NCBI GenBank assembly: GCA_023394415.1
Contig: JAEXAR010000017.1
Coordinates: 1 to 46,031 of the forward strand
From: Bacteroidota bacterium
Lineage (GTDB): Bacteria > Bacteroidota > Bacteroidia > Flavobacteriales > Weeksellaceae
DNA length: 46,031 nt
Direction of reading: 5' to 3'
Under the pieces are notes generated by a model. The model had not been told where the DNA came from, ran no database searches, and was given only the letters and a program-made list of their open reading frames with translations. Made by a program: the position numbers and the translations under genes. This document shows positions 7,889 through 17,227 of this stretch, piece by piece. The first letter of the stretch is position 1, and every line of letters begins with the position of its first letter.

Positions 7889-9355
7889 CTAAACTTTTTT
7901 AAAGGCTTCCAAAGTTGAATATTTTTCGGTTTTATATACTTTTACAATAACATCAAAAATTTTGTTGCGCAGAAAGAAGCCCATAATTCCTAAAATCCCA
8001 AGGGCTACCACTGCAGGAATTTGTCCGGCAAAAGCTTTTACCAAAGCATAAACCGCCATTGGCAAGAGTAATTGTGGTATCATAAGCAACATGATTTTCA
8101 TATTGAAATTATTGGTGCCACCACTGAATGATTTCGAACTGGAATTAAGGTCTATTGCCTTCTTATTATAAGCTCCTGCCAAAAGTGTAACGTAAGAATT
8201 AACACCCAAATTATACAATCCTGCACCCAAAACCGTCAGCCAAATCTCGAGACCAAAATAAAGATAACCAACTGATAATATGAGCGATATGAAAATTCCC
8301 AAAACAATGAGCGACCATTTTGCTTTTAGGTATTGTTTATAAGGCACATTCTGCGTCATCATTAGTGGATAGTACGAGCTGTCCCAAGCCGGAACGCGCT
8401 GCCCAAACATCATCATAAAGCCTCCTGTAACAAAAATTGCCGCAAAAAGTTGCATAAAATCAGATTTGTAAGCTCCGTTAAACAGTAACAACCCATAAAA
8501 TAGAAATGCAATACTCATAAAAAGTGCCGAACGTGCTGCTTTACTACGCTTAAGAAGCCTAACATCATTGTTGATGAAGGTTCCTGTAACGCCAAAACGA
8601 TTCAGAAATTCGATATTTTCGGTTTTTCCTTCTGCCTTTTTTAGTTCAAGGCCTTTGTCGAGGTAGAAATTATTTTTGATATTTTGATGTGCAAAATAAG
8701 CTGTGATTGCTGTGAGCACAACCGGAATTAAAAATACTCCCGGTGTTTTGTAGAAGGAATAGAATATTTTTTCTGAAACCTCCGTAAGATGGATGACTCC
8801 ATAATATTCTAACGCGCCTAAAACTATAATTACGGCTGCAACAGCGAATAAGACTGTATCTTTTCCGTTGAGCAGAATATTGAGGAAATTATTGAAATAA
8901 AACACAAACATAATTCCCACTACAAACATCAAAACATTCACCGGTGAAAGCCCTGCATCGAAAATGAGGAGACCTGCAAACGGTAGCAGAAAGAACAGAT
9001 TCAACCAATTGAAAATGCTGAAAAATGTTTTGAAAATGGTATAATTTACAAGGTTGGTTTTGGTAATATTTTGAGTAAGAAATGGTTTAATATTTTGCGT
9101 TGGCATTTGCTGAACAAAGTACCTCACCACCAAATCGAGAGCCCAGTAATAAATGAAAAACCTACTGAAAAGCATTAAAGGTTCAATCCCGAATTCTTCG
9201 GTTGAAAGTTTATAAAAAATAAACGGCATTGCAAGGAATATCAAACTGAAATAGATAATTCCAAACACCATAAGGATTTTCATCACAAGATTAGCTCCAA
9301 ATTGAGGACTCCGTAAAAAACTTTTTATTTCGAGGGTAAGAAGACGCCAATACAT
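7889..9355 (-). CDS. DUF5687-type multi-pass membrane protein, likely ABC permease
   Basis: The 488-residue protein has about ten hydrophobic segments and no soluble domain of note. Residue patterns (MYWRLLTLEIKSFLRSPQFG at the N terminus, MMMFGQRVPAWDSSYYPLMM in the middle) resemble the Bacteroidota family DUF5687, which usually lies beside an ABC ATPase. It is therefore probably the membrane half of an exporter with the ATPase at 6945-7658. I chose the ATG at 9355; an in-frame TTG at 9382 would add nine polar residues before a normal N terminus. Substrate unknown. Confidence 0.85.
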   Translation of the reverse strand: MYWRLLTLEIKSFLRSPQFGANLVMKILMVFGIIYFSLIFLAMPFIFYKLSTEEFGIEPLMLFSRFFIYYWALDLVVRYFVQQMPTQNIKPFLTQNITKTNLVNYTIFKTFFSIFNWLNLFFLLPFAGLLIFDAGLSPVNVLMFVVGIMFVFYFNNFLNILLNGKDTVLFAVAAVIIVLGALEYYGVIHLTEVSEKIFYSFYKTPGVFLIPVVLTAITAYFAHQNIKNNFYLDKGLELKKAEGKTENIEFLNRFGVTGTFINNDVRLLKRSKAARSALFMSIAFLFYGLLLFNGAYKSDFMQLFAAIFVTGGFMMMFGQRVPAWDSSYYPLMMTQNVPYKQYLKAKWSLIVLGIFISLILSVGYLYFGLEIWLTVLGAGLYNLGVNSYVTLLAGAYNKKAIDLNSSSKSFSGGTNNFNMKIMLLMIPQLLLPMAVYALVKAFAGQIPAVVALGILGIMGFFLRNKIFDVIVKVYKTEKYSTLEAFKKV

Positions 9356-9406
9356 AGTTTGAGTTTTCTTTATTAGTGCCAAAAAAATTATAATTGTTAC
9401 ATCTTT

Positions 9407-10288
9407 CTACGGTTTAAAGGGCAAATCCTTACCGGTTTTCATATCTATAGGAGTAAGTTTGTAGCCCATTTTCATGAGTTGCGCTATCAAGCCAAATTTA
9501 TATTGCAGATGCATAACACCTACCGAAATAAAAGCATTATGCTTATCAAGGATTTCAGGCAATATTTTCATCCAGTTGTTGTTTCTGTCTTTTAGAAGAG
9601 TTTGATGAAATTTTAATGGCACTCCTGAATTGAGATAATATTTTTGCTTTTGGTCATAAAATTTAACGAAACTTTTCCTCATTTCATTTTTAATGGTGGG
9701 ATGTCCCAGGCTGTCCACAACTTGATTCATTGATTTCCTGGCAAGATAATCTGCGATTTTACCGGACTGTGATATTTCTTCGAAAACCTCTATTTGCTGC
9801 TGTGTTTTCTCCAAGTAAATGATTTCTTTATTGAGATTGGACGCCAAATGAAGAAAATATTTTTCAATATTCTCTCCCTTTTCGGAAGGATGATTGTAAA
9901 TGGTGTTATGCTGTGCAGCCATCCCTACAAACTGGAACGGAGTAAGCTTTAACGAACCTTCTCCCAGGTGCTTCAACGCTTTATTTCGTTGTTCAGCAGT
10001 GAGCATTGCTAATAATTTTTCATTATCCGGGCGTTTTTTAAAAAGTTCTTCATTCTGTTTTGAAATGTTTTGATCCACCTCAAAAACGACGGCATCACTT
10101 TCCTCCATTTTCTGTTTGATAATAGGAAAAGTTTCGGCATAATGAGAAGTTAGATAATGATGGGTTCCGTTCAAGTAAGAAACATGGGAATTTTTGGGAT
10201 TTTCAATTCGCCAAAGAAATGTGTCTTGCGAAAAAAACATTGTTATAGGAAGAAGAAAAGCCAAAATGTGAAGAAGTTTTGTTTTCAT
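9407..10288 (-). CDS. TraB/GumN family secreted protein
   Basis: The 293-residue product begins with a Sec signal peptide (MKTKLLHILAFLLPITMFFSQ). The TraB/GumN (Tiki-like) family hallmarks are present: an N-terminal GTHH motif near residue 41, a central conserved E in EVDQN, an RNNNW motif near 235 and a C-terminal FISVGVMHLQYKFGLIAQL-type glycine/His motif. Members are proposed to be metal-dependent proteases related to Tiki, but bacterial substrates are not established. It lies 52 bases from the DUF5687 gene and may share its transcript. Confidence 0.85.
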   Translation of the reverse strand: MKTKLLHILAFLLPITMFFSQDTFLWRIENPKNSHVSYLNGTHHYLTSHYAETFPIIKQKMEESDAVVFEVDQNISKQNEELFKKRPDNEKLLAMLTAEQRNKALKHLGEGSLKLTPFQFVGMAAQHNTIYNHPSEKGENIEKYFLHLASNLNKEIIYLEKTQQQIEVFEEISQSGKIADYLARKSMNQVVDSLGHPTIKNEMRKSFVKFYDQKQKYYLNSGVPLKFHQTLLKDRNNNWMKILPEILDKHNAFISVGVMHLQYKFGLIAQLMKMGYKLTPIDMKTGKDLPFKP

Positions 10289-10389
10289 AACAATTCATTT
10301 TAAGATTAAAAGTAGAAAATTTCCAGAAATGACGAGTAGTCAATCTTGTAAATGATAAGTATGCAATGAATAATCTTTTGTTACAAAAG

Positions 10390-12039
10390 TTATTTCATCA
10401 GTTCTTCTGCCTGCTTCAGCGCAGCATCGGTGATTTTGGAACCGGAAAGCAACTGTGCAATTTCCTGAAGTTTTTCTCCTGAATTTAAAGGAATGATGTT
10501 GGATTGTGTTCTGCCTGAAATTTCTTCCTTCAGCACTTTGTAGTTGTTATCACCTTTTGCGGCAACCTGTGCCAAATGTGTGATCACAATCAGCTGCATA
10601 TCTTTTGACATTTCGCGCATTACATTACCCATTTCTTGGGCAACTTTTCCGGAAACGCCGGTGTCGATTTCGTCAAGGATTAACGTTGGGAGTTCGGCAT
10701 TTTGGGCCATAATTTTCTTTACGGCAAGCATCACTCTGGAACGTTCACCACCCGAAATAGCCGTCTGAATTGGCTTTAAAGGAAATCCGGAATTGGCCTG
10801 AAAAAGTATCGCAATATTTTCTTTTCCGAAGGAATTAAATTCTTTGGAATCCGTCAGTTGAACTTCGATTTTGGCTTTTTCTAAACCTAGTTGCTTCAGA
10901 AGTTCCTCAATTTTTTTGGTGAAAACTGGCGCAGATTTTTTTCTGTTTTCTGAAAGTTTTTTTGAAAGATTTTCTAAAACTTTATAGGATTGGGAAAGTT
11001 GTTTTTTAGTTTCTGAAATATAGTTTTCAAATTCTGCAAAACCGCTTTGTTCACCGGAAATTTGCTCACGAATTTCAATCAGTTCTTCAACAGAATTAAC
11101 ATTATGCTTCAGAAACAACGAATTGATTTTGTTGATTTTAGAATTGAGTTCTTCCAAAAGTTCAGGGTTCATCTCAATCTGTTCCGCCCTGTTCTGAAGT
11201 TCAAAAAGTATATCCTTCAACTCCACAAAATTTTCTTCAAAACGCTGTTTTAGTTCAGAAAATTCGTGGGAAAGATCTGCTACTTTTGAAAGTTTGTTTT
11301 TTGAATCTAAAAGCGCATCCAAAACACCGATTTCTTCAGCATCAAACCTTGCAAAAATATTGGAAAGGTTTTCTGAAATAGAACCGGCATTTTCTTGCGT
11401 TGAAAGTTTGCTTTGCAAATCTTCCAAATCAGTTTCATCCAGATTCATTTCTTCCAACTCATTCAGCAAGAACACTTTGTAGTCTGATTCCTTATTGCCT
11501 TCTGCAAGTTGTTTTTTCAAGTTGTCCAAAGATTTTTCCAGGGTTTTTGTTTTGGAAAATTCTGCTTGATACTCCGTAACTAAATCTTTATTTTTTGATA
11601 AGCCATCAATGATTTTAAACTGATATTCTTCCGAAAACAAATGGGATGTTTCAAACTGTGAATGAATGTCAATAAGCTTTGCCGAAAGATTTTTTAGCAC
11701 ATCTAAAGTAACGGGAACATCGTTAACGAATGCTCTGGATTTTCCTGCAGGAAGGATTTCGCGACGAATAATGGTGTCTTCTTCAAAATCCAAATCATTA
11801 TCCAAAAAGAACTGTTTTAGATTTTCAGAAACTTTAAATTCAGCTTCTACTACGCTCTTTTTATCCGTATCCGCAATGGATTTCAAATCTGCTCTTTCTC
11901 CCAAAATAAGACGCAAAGCACCGAGAATAATAGATTTTCCGGCACCAGTTTCACCCGTAATTACCTGTAAACCTTTGTTTAAAGTAATTTTAAGGGAATC
12001 AATCAGCGCAAAATTTTGTATAAAAATTCGGTTGAGCAT
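10390..12039 (-). CDS. recN: DNA repair protein RecN
   Basis: RecN is an SMC-like ATPase that acts early in double-strand break repair. The 549-residue protein has Walker A GETGAGKS (29-36), two long coiled-coil stretches between about 160 and 360, the signature ISGGERSRVMLA and the extended Walker B TLILDEIDTGVSG, followed by VITHLAQVAAKGD. Length and motif order are normal. A TATTTTTG box overlaps the region 5-12 bases before the ATG (12044-12051), which would give an almost leaderless mRNA if used. It is the last gene of the bamD-omega-coaBC-porD-recN gene order. Confidence 0.97.
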   Translation of the reverse strand: MLNRIFIQNFALIDSLKITLNKGLQVITGETGAGKSIILGALRLILGERADLKSIADTDKKSVVEAEFKVSENLKQFFLDNDLDFEEDTIIRREILPAGKSRAFVNDVPVTLDVLKNLSAKLIDIHSQFETSHLFSEEYQFKIIDGLSKNKDLVTEYQAEFSKTKTLEKSLDNLKKQLAEGNKESDYKVFLLNELEEMNLDETDLEDLQSKLSTQENAGSISENLSNIFARFDAEEIGVLDALLDSKNKLSKVADLSHEFSELKQRFEENFVELKDILFELQNRAEQIEMNPELLEELNSKINKINSLFLKHNVNSVEELIEIREQISGEQSGFAEFENYISETKKQLSQSYKVLENLSKKLSENRKKSAPVFTKKIEELLKQLGLEKAKIEVQLTDSKEFNSFGKENIAILFQANSGFPLKPIQTAISGGERSRVMLAVKKIMAQNAELPTLILDEIDTGVSGKVAQEMGNVMREMSKDMQLIVITHLAQVAAKGDNNYKVLKEEISGRTQSNIIPLNSGEKLQEIAQLLSGSKITDAALKQAEELMK

Positions 12040-12154
12040 AATGCAAAAATAAGGAAACTCCCAGAAATAAGGGATTTATTATACACAATAATTAATTTTC
12101 AAAAGTGTTCCACTTAAATGAAGCTGACTTTTTTAAAATTGTTTTACGATTAAT

Positions 12155-13063
12155 TTATTTCCACTTATTCCATTTGGTTTCGGAATCTTTAGGAGAAAGT
12201 GTATTGAAGAAGTTTTTCAAATCGTTGATATTCACATTTGCATTATTACCGTTAGCGAAAATATCGTATACTTCCTGTTTTTTAGTTTCGATGAACACAT
12301 TGAAAGGATAATTCATCTGGAAGTTGTTTTCATAGTACTTTAGATTCAAAAGCGATTCCGCAATTACTCTTTTGGCAGAACTTTGATCTTGATTCGACAT
12401 ATTATCCAAACCATTTCTGTGGTAAGCGTAGAACGTGTTTCTAAGCACTGTGTTTTCCTGTTTCATAATGTTATCAATCAGGTTTCCTCTCGTTCTAGGA
12501 CCTTCTACAACAGACCAACCTCCAAATTTCTGATTTTGAGAGTTTTGTGATATTTTTTGAGCTTTTGTAAACCATTCTTGTCCTCCATTTGCCCGAAAAC
12601 TGTCGCCGTCATAACCTAAAATCGTGTACACATAAAAGCTGATAACATCAATTAAATTCTTCCCCGAAAACTGTCTTTCATTAAAGGTAAGATTCTCATT
12701 TTCGTTATATTCAAAAGAAAAGTTGGTATCATTAATATTGATAAGTGGAGACTCGTAGGTTGAATTAAAAACTGGACGTATTGCTTGTACCACAATCGAA
12801 GATTTATACTGATTATTGCCTTCTTTAGAGTTGATCACAATTGCAAAATTACATTTGATTTTTTCAAAATTCTGTAGTTTTTTACCCGTCCAAGAAGTAT
12901 TGTTGATGAAATCGCGAAGGCTTTTCTCTAAAGTTTTATAAACCTGCACATTACTTCCGCCAAGCTGACTGTAATTCACCTGCACATTAGCCAAAAGCTC
13001 CTGTGAGAATGAAAAATTAAATGTCAATAAAAATGAGAATATAAAGAGTAATTTTTTCATCAA
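12155..13063 (-). CDS. porD: DUF4835 protein, type IX secretion PorD-like
   Basis: The 302-residue product has a signal peptide (KKLLFIFSFLLTFNFSFSQ) and then a mature domain starting ELLANVQVNYSQLGG, the typical opening of DUF4835. Other matching stretches are NFEKIKCNFAIVI, YTILGYDGDSF and GWSVVEGPRTRGNLID. This family is named PorD in current type IX secretion annotations; the biochemical role is not settled. Position between coaBC and recN is the order commonly seen in Flavobacteriia. The family assignment is firm; the symbol depends on that naming. Confidence 0.82.
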   Translation of the reverse strand: MMKKLLFIFSFLLTFNFSFSQELLANVQVNYSQLGGSNVQVYKTLEKSLRDFINNTSWTGKKLQNFEKIKCNFAIVINSKEGNNQYKSSIVVQAIRPVFNSTYESPLININDTNFSFEYNENENLTFNERQFSGKNLIDVISFYVYTILGYDGDSFRANGGQEWFTKAQKISQNSQNQKFGGWSVVEGPRTRGNLIDNIMKQENTVLRNTFYAYHRNGLDNMSNQDQSSAKRVIAESLLNLKYYENNFQMNYPFNVFIETKKQEVYDIFANGNNANVNINDLKNFFNTLSPKDSETKWNKWK

Positions 13064-13107
13064 AATTTTTTAATACAAACGAGAATAATGGGTTTTTATT
13101 TTTGGCT

Positions 13108-14313
13108 TTAATTAAGTTTTTCTTCTACAAAATCCAGAATATCTTTGGCAACATCGTCTTTAGATTTTAGAGTAAATTCCTTGTTTTCAGTTTTGGTTAA
13201 AATCCTAATTTTGTTGGTATCATTTTTAAAACCTGCACCTTCATCACGAAGAGAGTTTAAAACAATCATATCCAAATTTTTCTTTTCAAGTTTTCCTTTT
13301 GCGTTTTCTTCTTCGTTTTGGGTTTCTAAGGCAAAACCAACTAAAAACTGTTTCGTTTTTCTTTCGCCCATTGTCTTAAGAATATCAGGATTTTTAACCA
13401 ATTCGATGATTAAATAATCATCACTTTTCTTAATTTTTTCCTTGGCCACTTCTTTTGGAGTATAATCTGCAACCGCCGCACTTGCGATAGCAACATGCAC
13501 ATTTTCATAATACTTAAAAACCTCATCAAACATTTCTTTGGCTGAAGTTACCCGATGCAATTCAATATTTTGATGAGTGGTGTTTTGTGAGGAGGGACCT
13601 GAAATTAAAATCACTTTCGCCCCACGTTTTGCAGCTTCTTCCGCAATAGAAAACCCCATTTTACCGGAAGAATGATTGCCTATAAAACGTACAGGATCAA
13701 TAGCTTCATAAGTTGGTCCCGCTGTAATGAGGATGGTTTTAGCTTTTAAACTTTGGGAAAGTTGTTGTGCTGAGGAAAAATGATTGTTTACAATTTTCAA
13801 AATCGTTTCAGGTTCAGCAAGGCGTCCTTGCCCAATTAATCCACTTGCTAATTCCCCATTTTCAGCCGGAATAATGGTGTGTCCGAAATCTTCTGCCAGC
13901 TCCAAGTTTTGTTTTGTAGAAGGATGCGCATACATATCCAAATCCATCGCCGGAGCAATAAAAACTGAACATTTTGCAGACATATAGGTTGCTATTGCCA
14001 GATTATCACATTGCCCATGAACAATTTTGGCCAAAGTATTTGCAGTACAAGGTGCAATAAGGATTAAGTCTGCCCAAAGTGCTAATTCCACGTGGTTATT
14101 CCAAGTGCCATTTTCTTTGTAGAACTCACTCAAAACCTCATTTTTGGAAAGAGTGGAAAGGGTAAGTTTTGAGACAAAATTCTCTGCGGAAGGCGTAAGA
14201 ACTACTTTTACTTCAGCTTCATTCTTGATAAAATCACGAACCAGATGATTCATTTTGTAAGCTGCAATTCCTCCGGTGATAATGAGTAAAATCCGTTTTC
14301 CTTGTAATGACAT
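13108..14313 (-). CDS. coaBC: Bifunctional phosphopantothenoylcysteine decarboxylase/synthetase
   Basis: CoaBC makes 4'-phosphopantetheine for coenzyme A: CoaB joins cysteine to phosphopantothenate using CTP and CoaC decarboxylates the product with FMN. The N-terminal flavoprotein domain (LLIITGGIAAYK, then APAMDLDMY) covers about 1-180, and the CoaB domain begins near 190 with TILITAGPTYEAIDPVRFIGNHSSGKMG. The start at 14313 (MSLQGKRILLIITGG) gives 401 residues, the normal length; a 34-residue upstream extension reads through the preceding terminator and is not credible. It ends 45 bases before the porD start. Confidence 0.96.
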   Translation of the reverse strand: MSLQGKRILLIITGGIAAYKMNHLVRDFIKNEAEVKVVLTPSAENFVSKLTLSTLSKNEVLSEFYKENGTWNNHVELALWADLILIAPCTANTLAKIVHGQCDNLAIATYMSAKCSVFIAPAMDLDMYAHPSTKQNLELAEDFGHTIIPAENGELASGLIGQGRLAEPETILKIVNNHFSSAQQLSQSLKAKTILITAGPTYEAIDPVRFIGNHSSGKMGFSIAEEAAKRGAKVILISGPSSQNTTHQNIELHRVTSAKEMFDEVFKYYENVHVAIASAAVADYTPKEVAKEKIKKSDDYLIIELVKNPDILKTMGERKTKQFLVGFALETQNEEENAKGKLEKKNLDMIVLNSLRDEGAGFKNDTNKIRILTKTENKEFTLKSKDDVAKDILDFVEEKLN

Positions 14314-14375
14314 TATATCTTTTTTATATTTAACGAAGTTAATGATTTTAATTTTTTCAAAACCTCCAAAAACAA

Positions 14376-14411
14376 CAAAAGTCACACCTGAAATAACCGG
14401 TGCGACTTTTG
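14376..14411 (-). terminator. Terminator between the omega gene and coaBC
   Basis: A 13-bp stem with one G-T pair (caaaagtcacacc at 14376-14388 with ggtgcgacttttg at 14399-14411) is followed on the minus strand by TTGTTTTTGG. It starts 20 bases after the omega stop codon, so coaBC probably needs readthrough or its own start within 14314-14375. Confidence 0.7.
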
Positions 14412-14430
14412 TCAACTATAAAAACACAAA

Positions 14431-14754
14431 CTATTTCTTTTCTTCTGTTTTTCTGTAGTAGATATCTTCATTCATCCATTCTTCAATAGCAATTGAAGTT
14501 GGCTTTGGAAGTTTCTCATAATGTTTTGAGATTTCGATTTGCTCTCTGTTTTCGAACACTTCTTCCAGAGTAGTGTTGTGAACTGCAAATTCATCTAATT
14601 TTGAATGAAGTTCTGAGCGTATCTCAGCATTAATCTGTTCTGCTCTTTTCCCCATAATTACGATAGCCTCATAAATTGAGCCTACTTTTTCTTCGATTTT
14701 GTCTCGGTCGTAAGTTATAGTTGTTACTTCTGCTTTGGTATCTTTTACACTCAT
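14431..14754 (-). CDS. rpoZ: RNA polymerase omega subunit (Rpb6-type)
   Basis: The 107-residue protein fits the Bacteroidota omega/Rpb6 family, which stabilises the core RNA polymerase. The segment YEAIVIMGKRAEQINAEIRSEL (residues about 28-49) carries the conserved omega helix, and the C-terminal part EEWMNEDIYYRK is typical of this phylum. It is highly charged with no signal peptide. A TATCTTTG box lies 30 bases upstream (14784-14791), inside the gap after bamD, so it can be transcribed separately from bamD. Confidence 0.85.
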   Translation of the reverse strand: MSVKDTKAEVTTITYDRDKIEEKVGSIYEAIVIMGKRAEQINAEIRSELHSKLDEFAVHNTTLEEVFENREQIEISKHYEKLPKPTSIAIEEWMNEDIYYRKTEEKK

Positions 14755-14783
14755 TTTCAGTGATTTATTTATTATTAGGGCTG

Positions 14784-14791
14784 CAAAGATA
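14784..14791 (-). promoter_or_regulatory. -7 promoter element for the omega gene
   Basis: The minus strand reads TATCTTTGC, a perfect TAnnTTTG box, 30 bases before the omega ATG. The -33 region lies inside the 3' end of bamD and shows no clear TTG. Confidence 0.45.
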
Positions 14792-14792
14792 A

Positions 14793-15791
14793 TTAATTTC
14801 TTTTAATTTTGAAAGTGGCACCTTCTGTCTGCGTCTGTGCATTTGCACTGTCTCTTTTTAATTGTTGTGCTTTAGCTTCTGTTTCTTTCAATATTTTATC
14901 GTCTGCTTTCTTTTTATCTTTTGCATCAATATCTGCCTTTACTTCTTTTTGCTTGGCTTCAATTCTTGCTTTTTCTGATTCTACCTGTTCTTTCAATTTG
15001 GCAAATTTCACCTTTTCAGCTTCCAAATCTTTTCTGAAATTCATTGCCGTTTTATAAGAATCTGTATTTGGCATTTCTTTTTCGATAAATCTGGTATAAG
15101 CAAGAGCATTGTTTATTCTATCTTCCTTTTTGTCATAAATAGAGTTTATCGCCAAATGATATTTAGACTTTAGGATATAGTCGTAGATTTTCGGGCGAAG
15201 TTTTGTACTTGGAAAATCAGCCAAAACATTTTCAAAAGCAACATCAGCTGCTTTATATTCTGTCATTTTAAAATATTGTCTGGCGTTTTCATATGCTTTG
15301 AACTCCAATTTATAAGAAAGCTCATCAATCAGTTGATTGATGTTTTTACCTCTTTCTGAATTAGGATAGTTGTTAAGGAAATTCTGTAATTCGTTAATGG
15401 CAGATTCTGTATTTTTCTGGTCGAGATTATAATCCATAGATCCTTCATAATAGCAAAGCGCTGACATGTAAGCAGCTTCTTCAGCTCTAGGATCTTCTGG
15501 AAAAGTCACTGAAAAATTCTTGAAATGGTGTCCCGCAACTCTATATTGCTTATCGTAATAATTGGCATAAGCCGTGTTGAAGATTACGGTTTTAGCATCA
15601 TCAGTTCCGGCTACAAGATTCGGAAGTCTTTCATAAAGAGCAATGGCCTCTGTCCATTTTTTGTTGGCGAAATATTCGTTAGCGGTTTGTAGGATTAAGT
15701 TTTTGTCTGCACTTTTCATGGCATCATCAAACTTCTTATTGCAGGCACTTACCAAAAACACCAAAATAAACAGGGTGAATATTTTTTTCAT
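14793..15791 (-). CDS. bamD: Outer membrane protein assembly factor BamD
   Basis: BamD is the essential outer-membrane lipoprotein of the BAM complex that inserts beta-barrel proteins. The 332-residue product has a lipoprotein signal (MKKIFTLFILVFLVSAC, acylated Cys17) and TPR-like repeats, with typical stretches such as ALYERLPNL, NTAYANYYDKQYRVAGHHFKNF and EEAAYMSALCYYEG. The last 80 residues form a Lys/Ala/Glu-rich coiled coil (KLKEQVESEKARIEAKQKEV), making it longer than E. coli BamD. I chose the ATG at 15791, which gives a proper signal peptide. Confidence 0.93.
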   Translation of the reverse strand: MKKIFTLFILVFLVSACNKKFDDAMKSADKNLILQTANEYFANKKWTEAIALYERLPNLVAGTDDAKTVIFNTAYANYYDKQYRVAGHHFKNFSVTFPEDPRAEEAAYMSALCYYEGSMDYNLDQKNTESAINELQNFLNNYPNSERGKNINQLIDELSYKLEFKAYENARQYFKMTEYKAADVAFENVLADFPSTKLRPKIYDYILKSKYHLAINSIYDKKEDRINNALAYTRFIEKEMPNTDSYKTAMNFRKDLEAEKVKFAKLKEQVESEKARIEAKQKEVKADIDAKDKKKADDKILKETEAKAQQLKRDSANAQTQTEGATFKIKRN

Positions 15792-15832
15792 AAACGGTAT
15801 CAAAATCGTATGTCTATTACATTTTCAATTTG

Positions 15833-15840
15833 CAAAAATA
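15833..15840 (-). promoter_or_regulatory. -7 promoter element for bamD
   Basis: The minus strand reads TATTTTTGC, a TAnnTTTG match, 42 bases upstream of the bamD ATG and 46 bases after the tetR stop. No TTG at the expected spacing. Confidence 0.4.
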
Positions 15841-15885
15841 GGATTTTTTTGCCAATAGATTTTTTTTTATGATACTTTAACGTAG

Positions 15886-16515
15886 TTATGCTTCAGGTTG
15901 ATATCCCAAAAGTGAAAAAATAGTTTGATAATTACTGGCTTTTACTTTTTCTTCAGCATTTTTAATGAAATCTTTTTCATCACCCGGAAGGTACATTTCG
16001 TAAAAAATTTTATTTCTAATGGCAAAAACTGCAGTACCAATGATTATGGTAAGAACGTCCTCCGGTTTTGGTGTGTGATGAAAAACTCCGGAAGCCACAC
16101 CTTTTTTGATAACCTCGTCTATTTTGTCTGTTGCAGTTCTGTAAAATTCTACCAGCTCATCTTTTACCAACTCTGTATGCCTGATTTCCTGTTTCACAAA
16201 TGCGTGAAAATAATTGTACTTAAACATTTGGCTCACGATAAATTTGATGATTTCCTTCATCTGCATTTCAGGTTTGCCTTCTTTTATGGTGTGTGCAAAT
16301 TCCGCAAAGCTCTCTCTGGTGCGCAAAACACGGTATTGATAAAGGTAGGCCAACATCTTTTCTTTTGAGCCGAAATAGTAAGAAATCATCGCCACATTAA
16401 TATTGGCTTTTGAAGAAATATCTCTCACCGAAGTACCGTCGAATCCTTTTTTCGCAATCAGTTCTTCGGCAACATCAAGGATTTTAATTTGCTTATCTGT
16501 AAATTTTTTTCTCAT
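15886..16515 (-). CDS. TetR/AcrR family transcriptional regulator
   Basis: The 209-residue protein has an N-terminal helix-turn-helix (about 10-55) with the classical TetR pattern: ILDVAEELIAKKGFDGTSVRDISSKANINVAMISYYFGSKEKM. The C-terminal ligand domain (60-205) is helical and ends LLGYQPEA. It is divergent from tatD-tcdA across an 88-bp gap that contains a palindromic candidate operator (16548-16574), suggesting autoregulation. Its ligand and wider targets cannot be predicted from sequence. Confidence 0.92.
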   Translation of the reverse strand: MRKKFTDKQIKILDVAEELIAKKGFDGTSVRDISSKANINVAMISYYFGSKEKMLAYLYQYRVLRTRESFAEFAHTIKEGKPEMQMKEIIKFIVSQMFKYNYFHAFVKQEIRHTELVKDELVEFYRTATDKIDEVIKKGVASGVFHHTPKPEDVLTIIIGTAVFAIRNKIFYEMYLPGDEKDFIKNAEEKVKASNYQTIFSLLGYQPEA

Positions 16516-16547
16516 ATCATTTTTGTTTGAGTAAAAATATCTTTTTT

Positions 16548-16574
16548 TCTCTTAATAAACAAACGTTTAAGAGA
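16548..16574. promoter_or_regulatory. Candidate TetR operator between tetR and tatD
   Basis: Perfect 8-bp arms TCTCTTAA (16548-16555) and TTAAGAGA (16567-16574) enclose 11 bases. The spacer and right arm include AAACGTTT (16561-16568), itself a perfect 8-bp palindrome. It lies 33 bases upstream of tetR and 30 bases upstream of tatD. Assignment to the neighbouring regulator is inference from position and symmetry. Confidence 0.5.
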
Positions 16575-16603
16575 GCAAAATAAATTTTTGTTTAATTTTG
16601 TAT

Positions 16604-17227
16604 ATGTCTTTTTTCGACTTTCACCATCATAAAAAATACCAAAACGGAATTTATAATCTCAATTTGCGAGAGAATATTCCGCAAAATTATTTCTCAGTTG
16701 GAGTTCATCCTCAAGACATTGACAATCACTTGGATGATAACTTCAAAAGAATCAAAGAAATATCGGTTGATAATCATTGTATTGCTATTGGAGAAACCGG
16801 TCTAGACGGGCTAATTGATGTTGATGAAAAAATTCAGGAAAAAGTTTTTGAAAATCATATTATTTGGGCAAATGAGATTAGAAAACCGATCATCATCCAC
16901 TGTGTAAAAAGATTTTCAAAGCTATTGAAGTTTTCTAAAATTGCAAAAGTTCCTTTAATTGTACACGGCTTTAATAAGAAACAAAGTATCGCCACCGAAC
17001 TTTTAAATGCCGGATTTTACCTATCGTTTGGAAAAGCGGTTTTGCAAAATGTATCTTTGCAAACTCTGGTTAAAGATTTTCCAACAGAAAAAATGTTTTT
17101 GGAAACAGATGATGCTGATTTCGACATAGCAAATCTCTATCAAAAGGTTTCTGAACTGAAAAATATCTCTACAGAAAATCTTCAAAATCAAATTTTAGAA
17201 AATTTAGCACGAATACGCAATTTATGA
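16604..17227 (+). CDS. TatD family metal-dependent hydrolase
   Basis: TatD proteins are metal-dependent hydrolases of the amidohydrolase fold, with deoxyribonuclease activity shown for some. The product has 207 residues, somewhat shorter than the usual 250-260. Metal-ligand motifs are visible: DFHHH at 5-9 (normally DxHxH), GETGLDG, IIHCVK, LIVHGFN and LETDDAD. I chose ATG 16604; a TTG at 16598 would add two residues. A TAnnTTTG-like box (16593-16600) abuts the start, so the promoter may be elsewhere or the mRNA leaderless. The stop overlaps the next start by four bases (ATGA), implying translational coupling to tcdA. Confidence 0.85.
   Translation: MSFFDFHHHKKYQNGIYNLNLRENIPQNYFSVGVHPQDIDNHLDDNFKRIKEISVDNHCIAIGETGLDGLIDVDEKIQEKVFENHIIWANEIRKPIIIHCVKRFSKLLKFSKIAKVPLIVHGFNKKQSIATELLNAGFYLSFGKAVLQNVSLQTLVKDFPTEKMFLETDDADFDIANLYQKVSELKNISTENLQNQILENLARIRNL

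Noticed and set aside
14314..14415. 34-residue N-terminal extension of CoaBC
   Set aside because: It would be translated from the terminator hairpin of the omega gene and precedes the normal start MSLQGKRILL.
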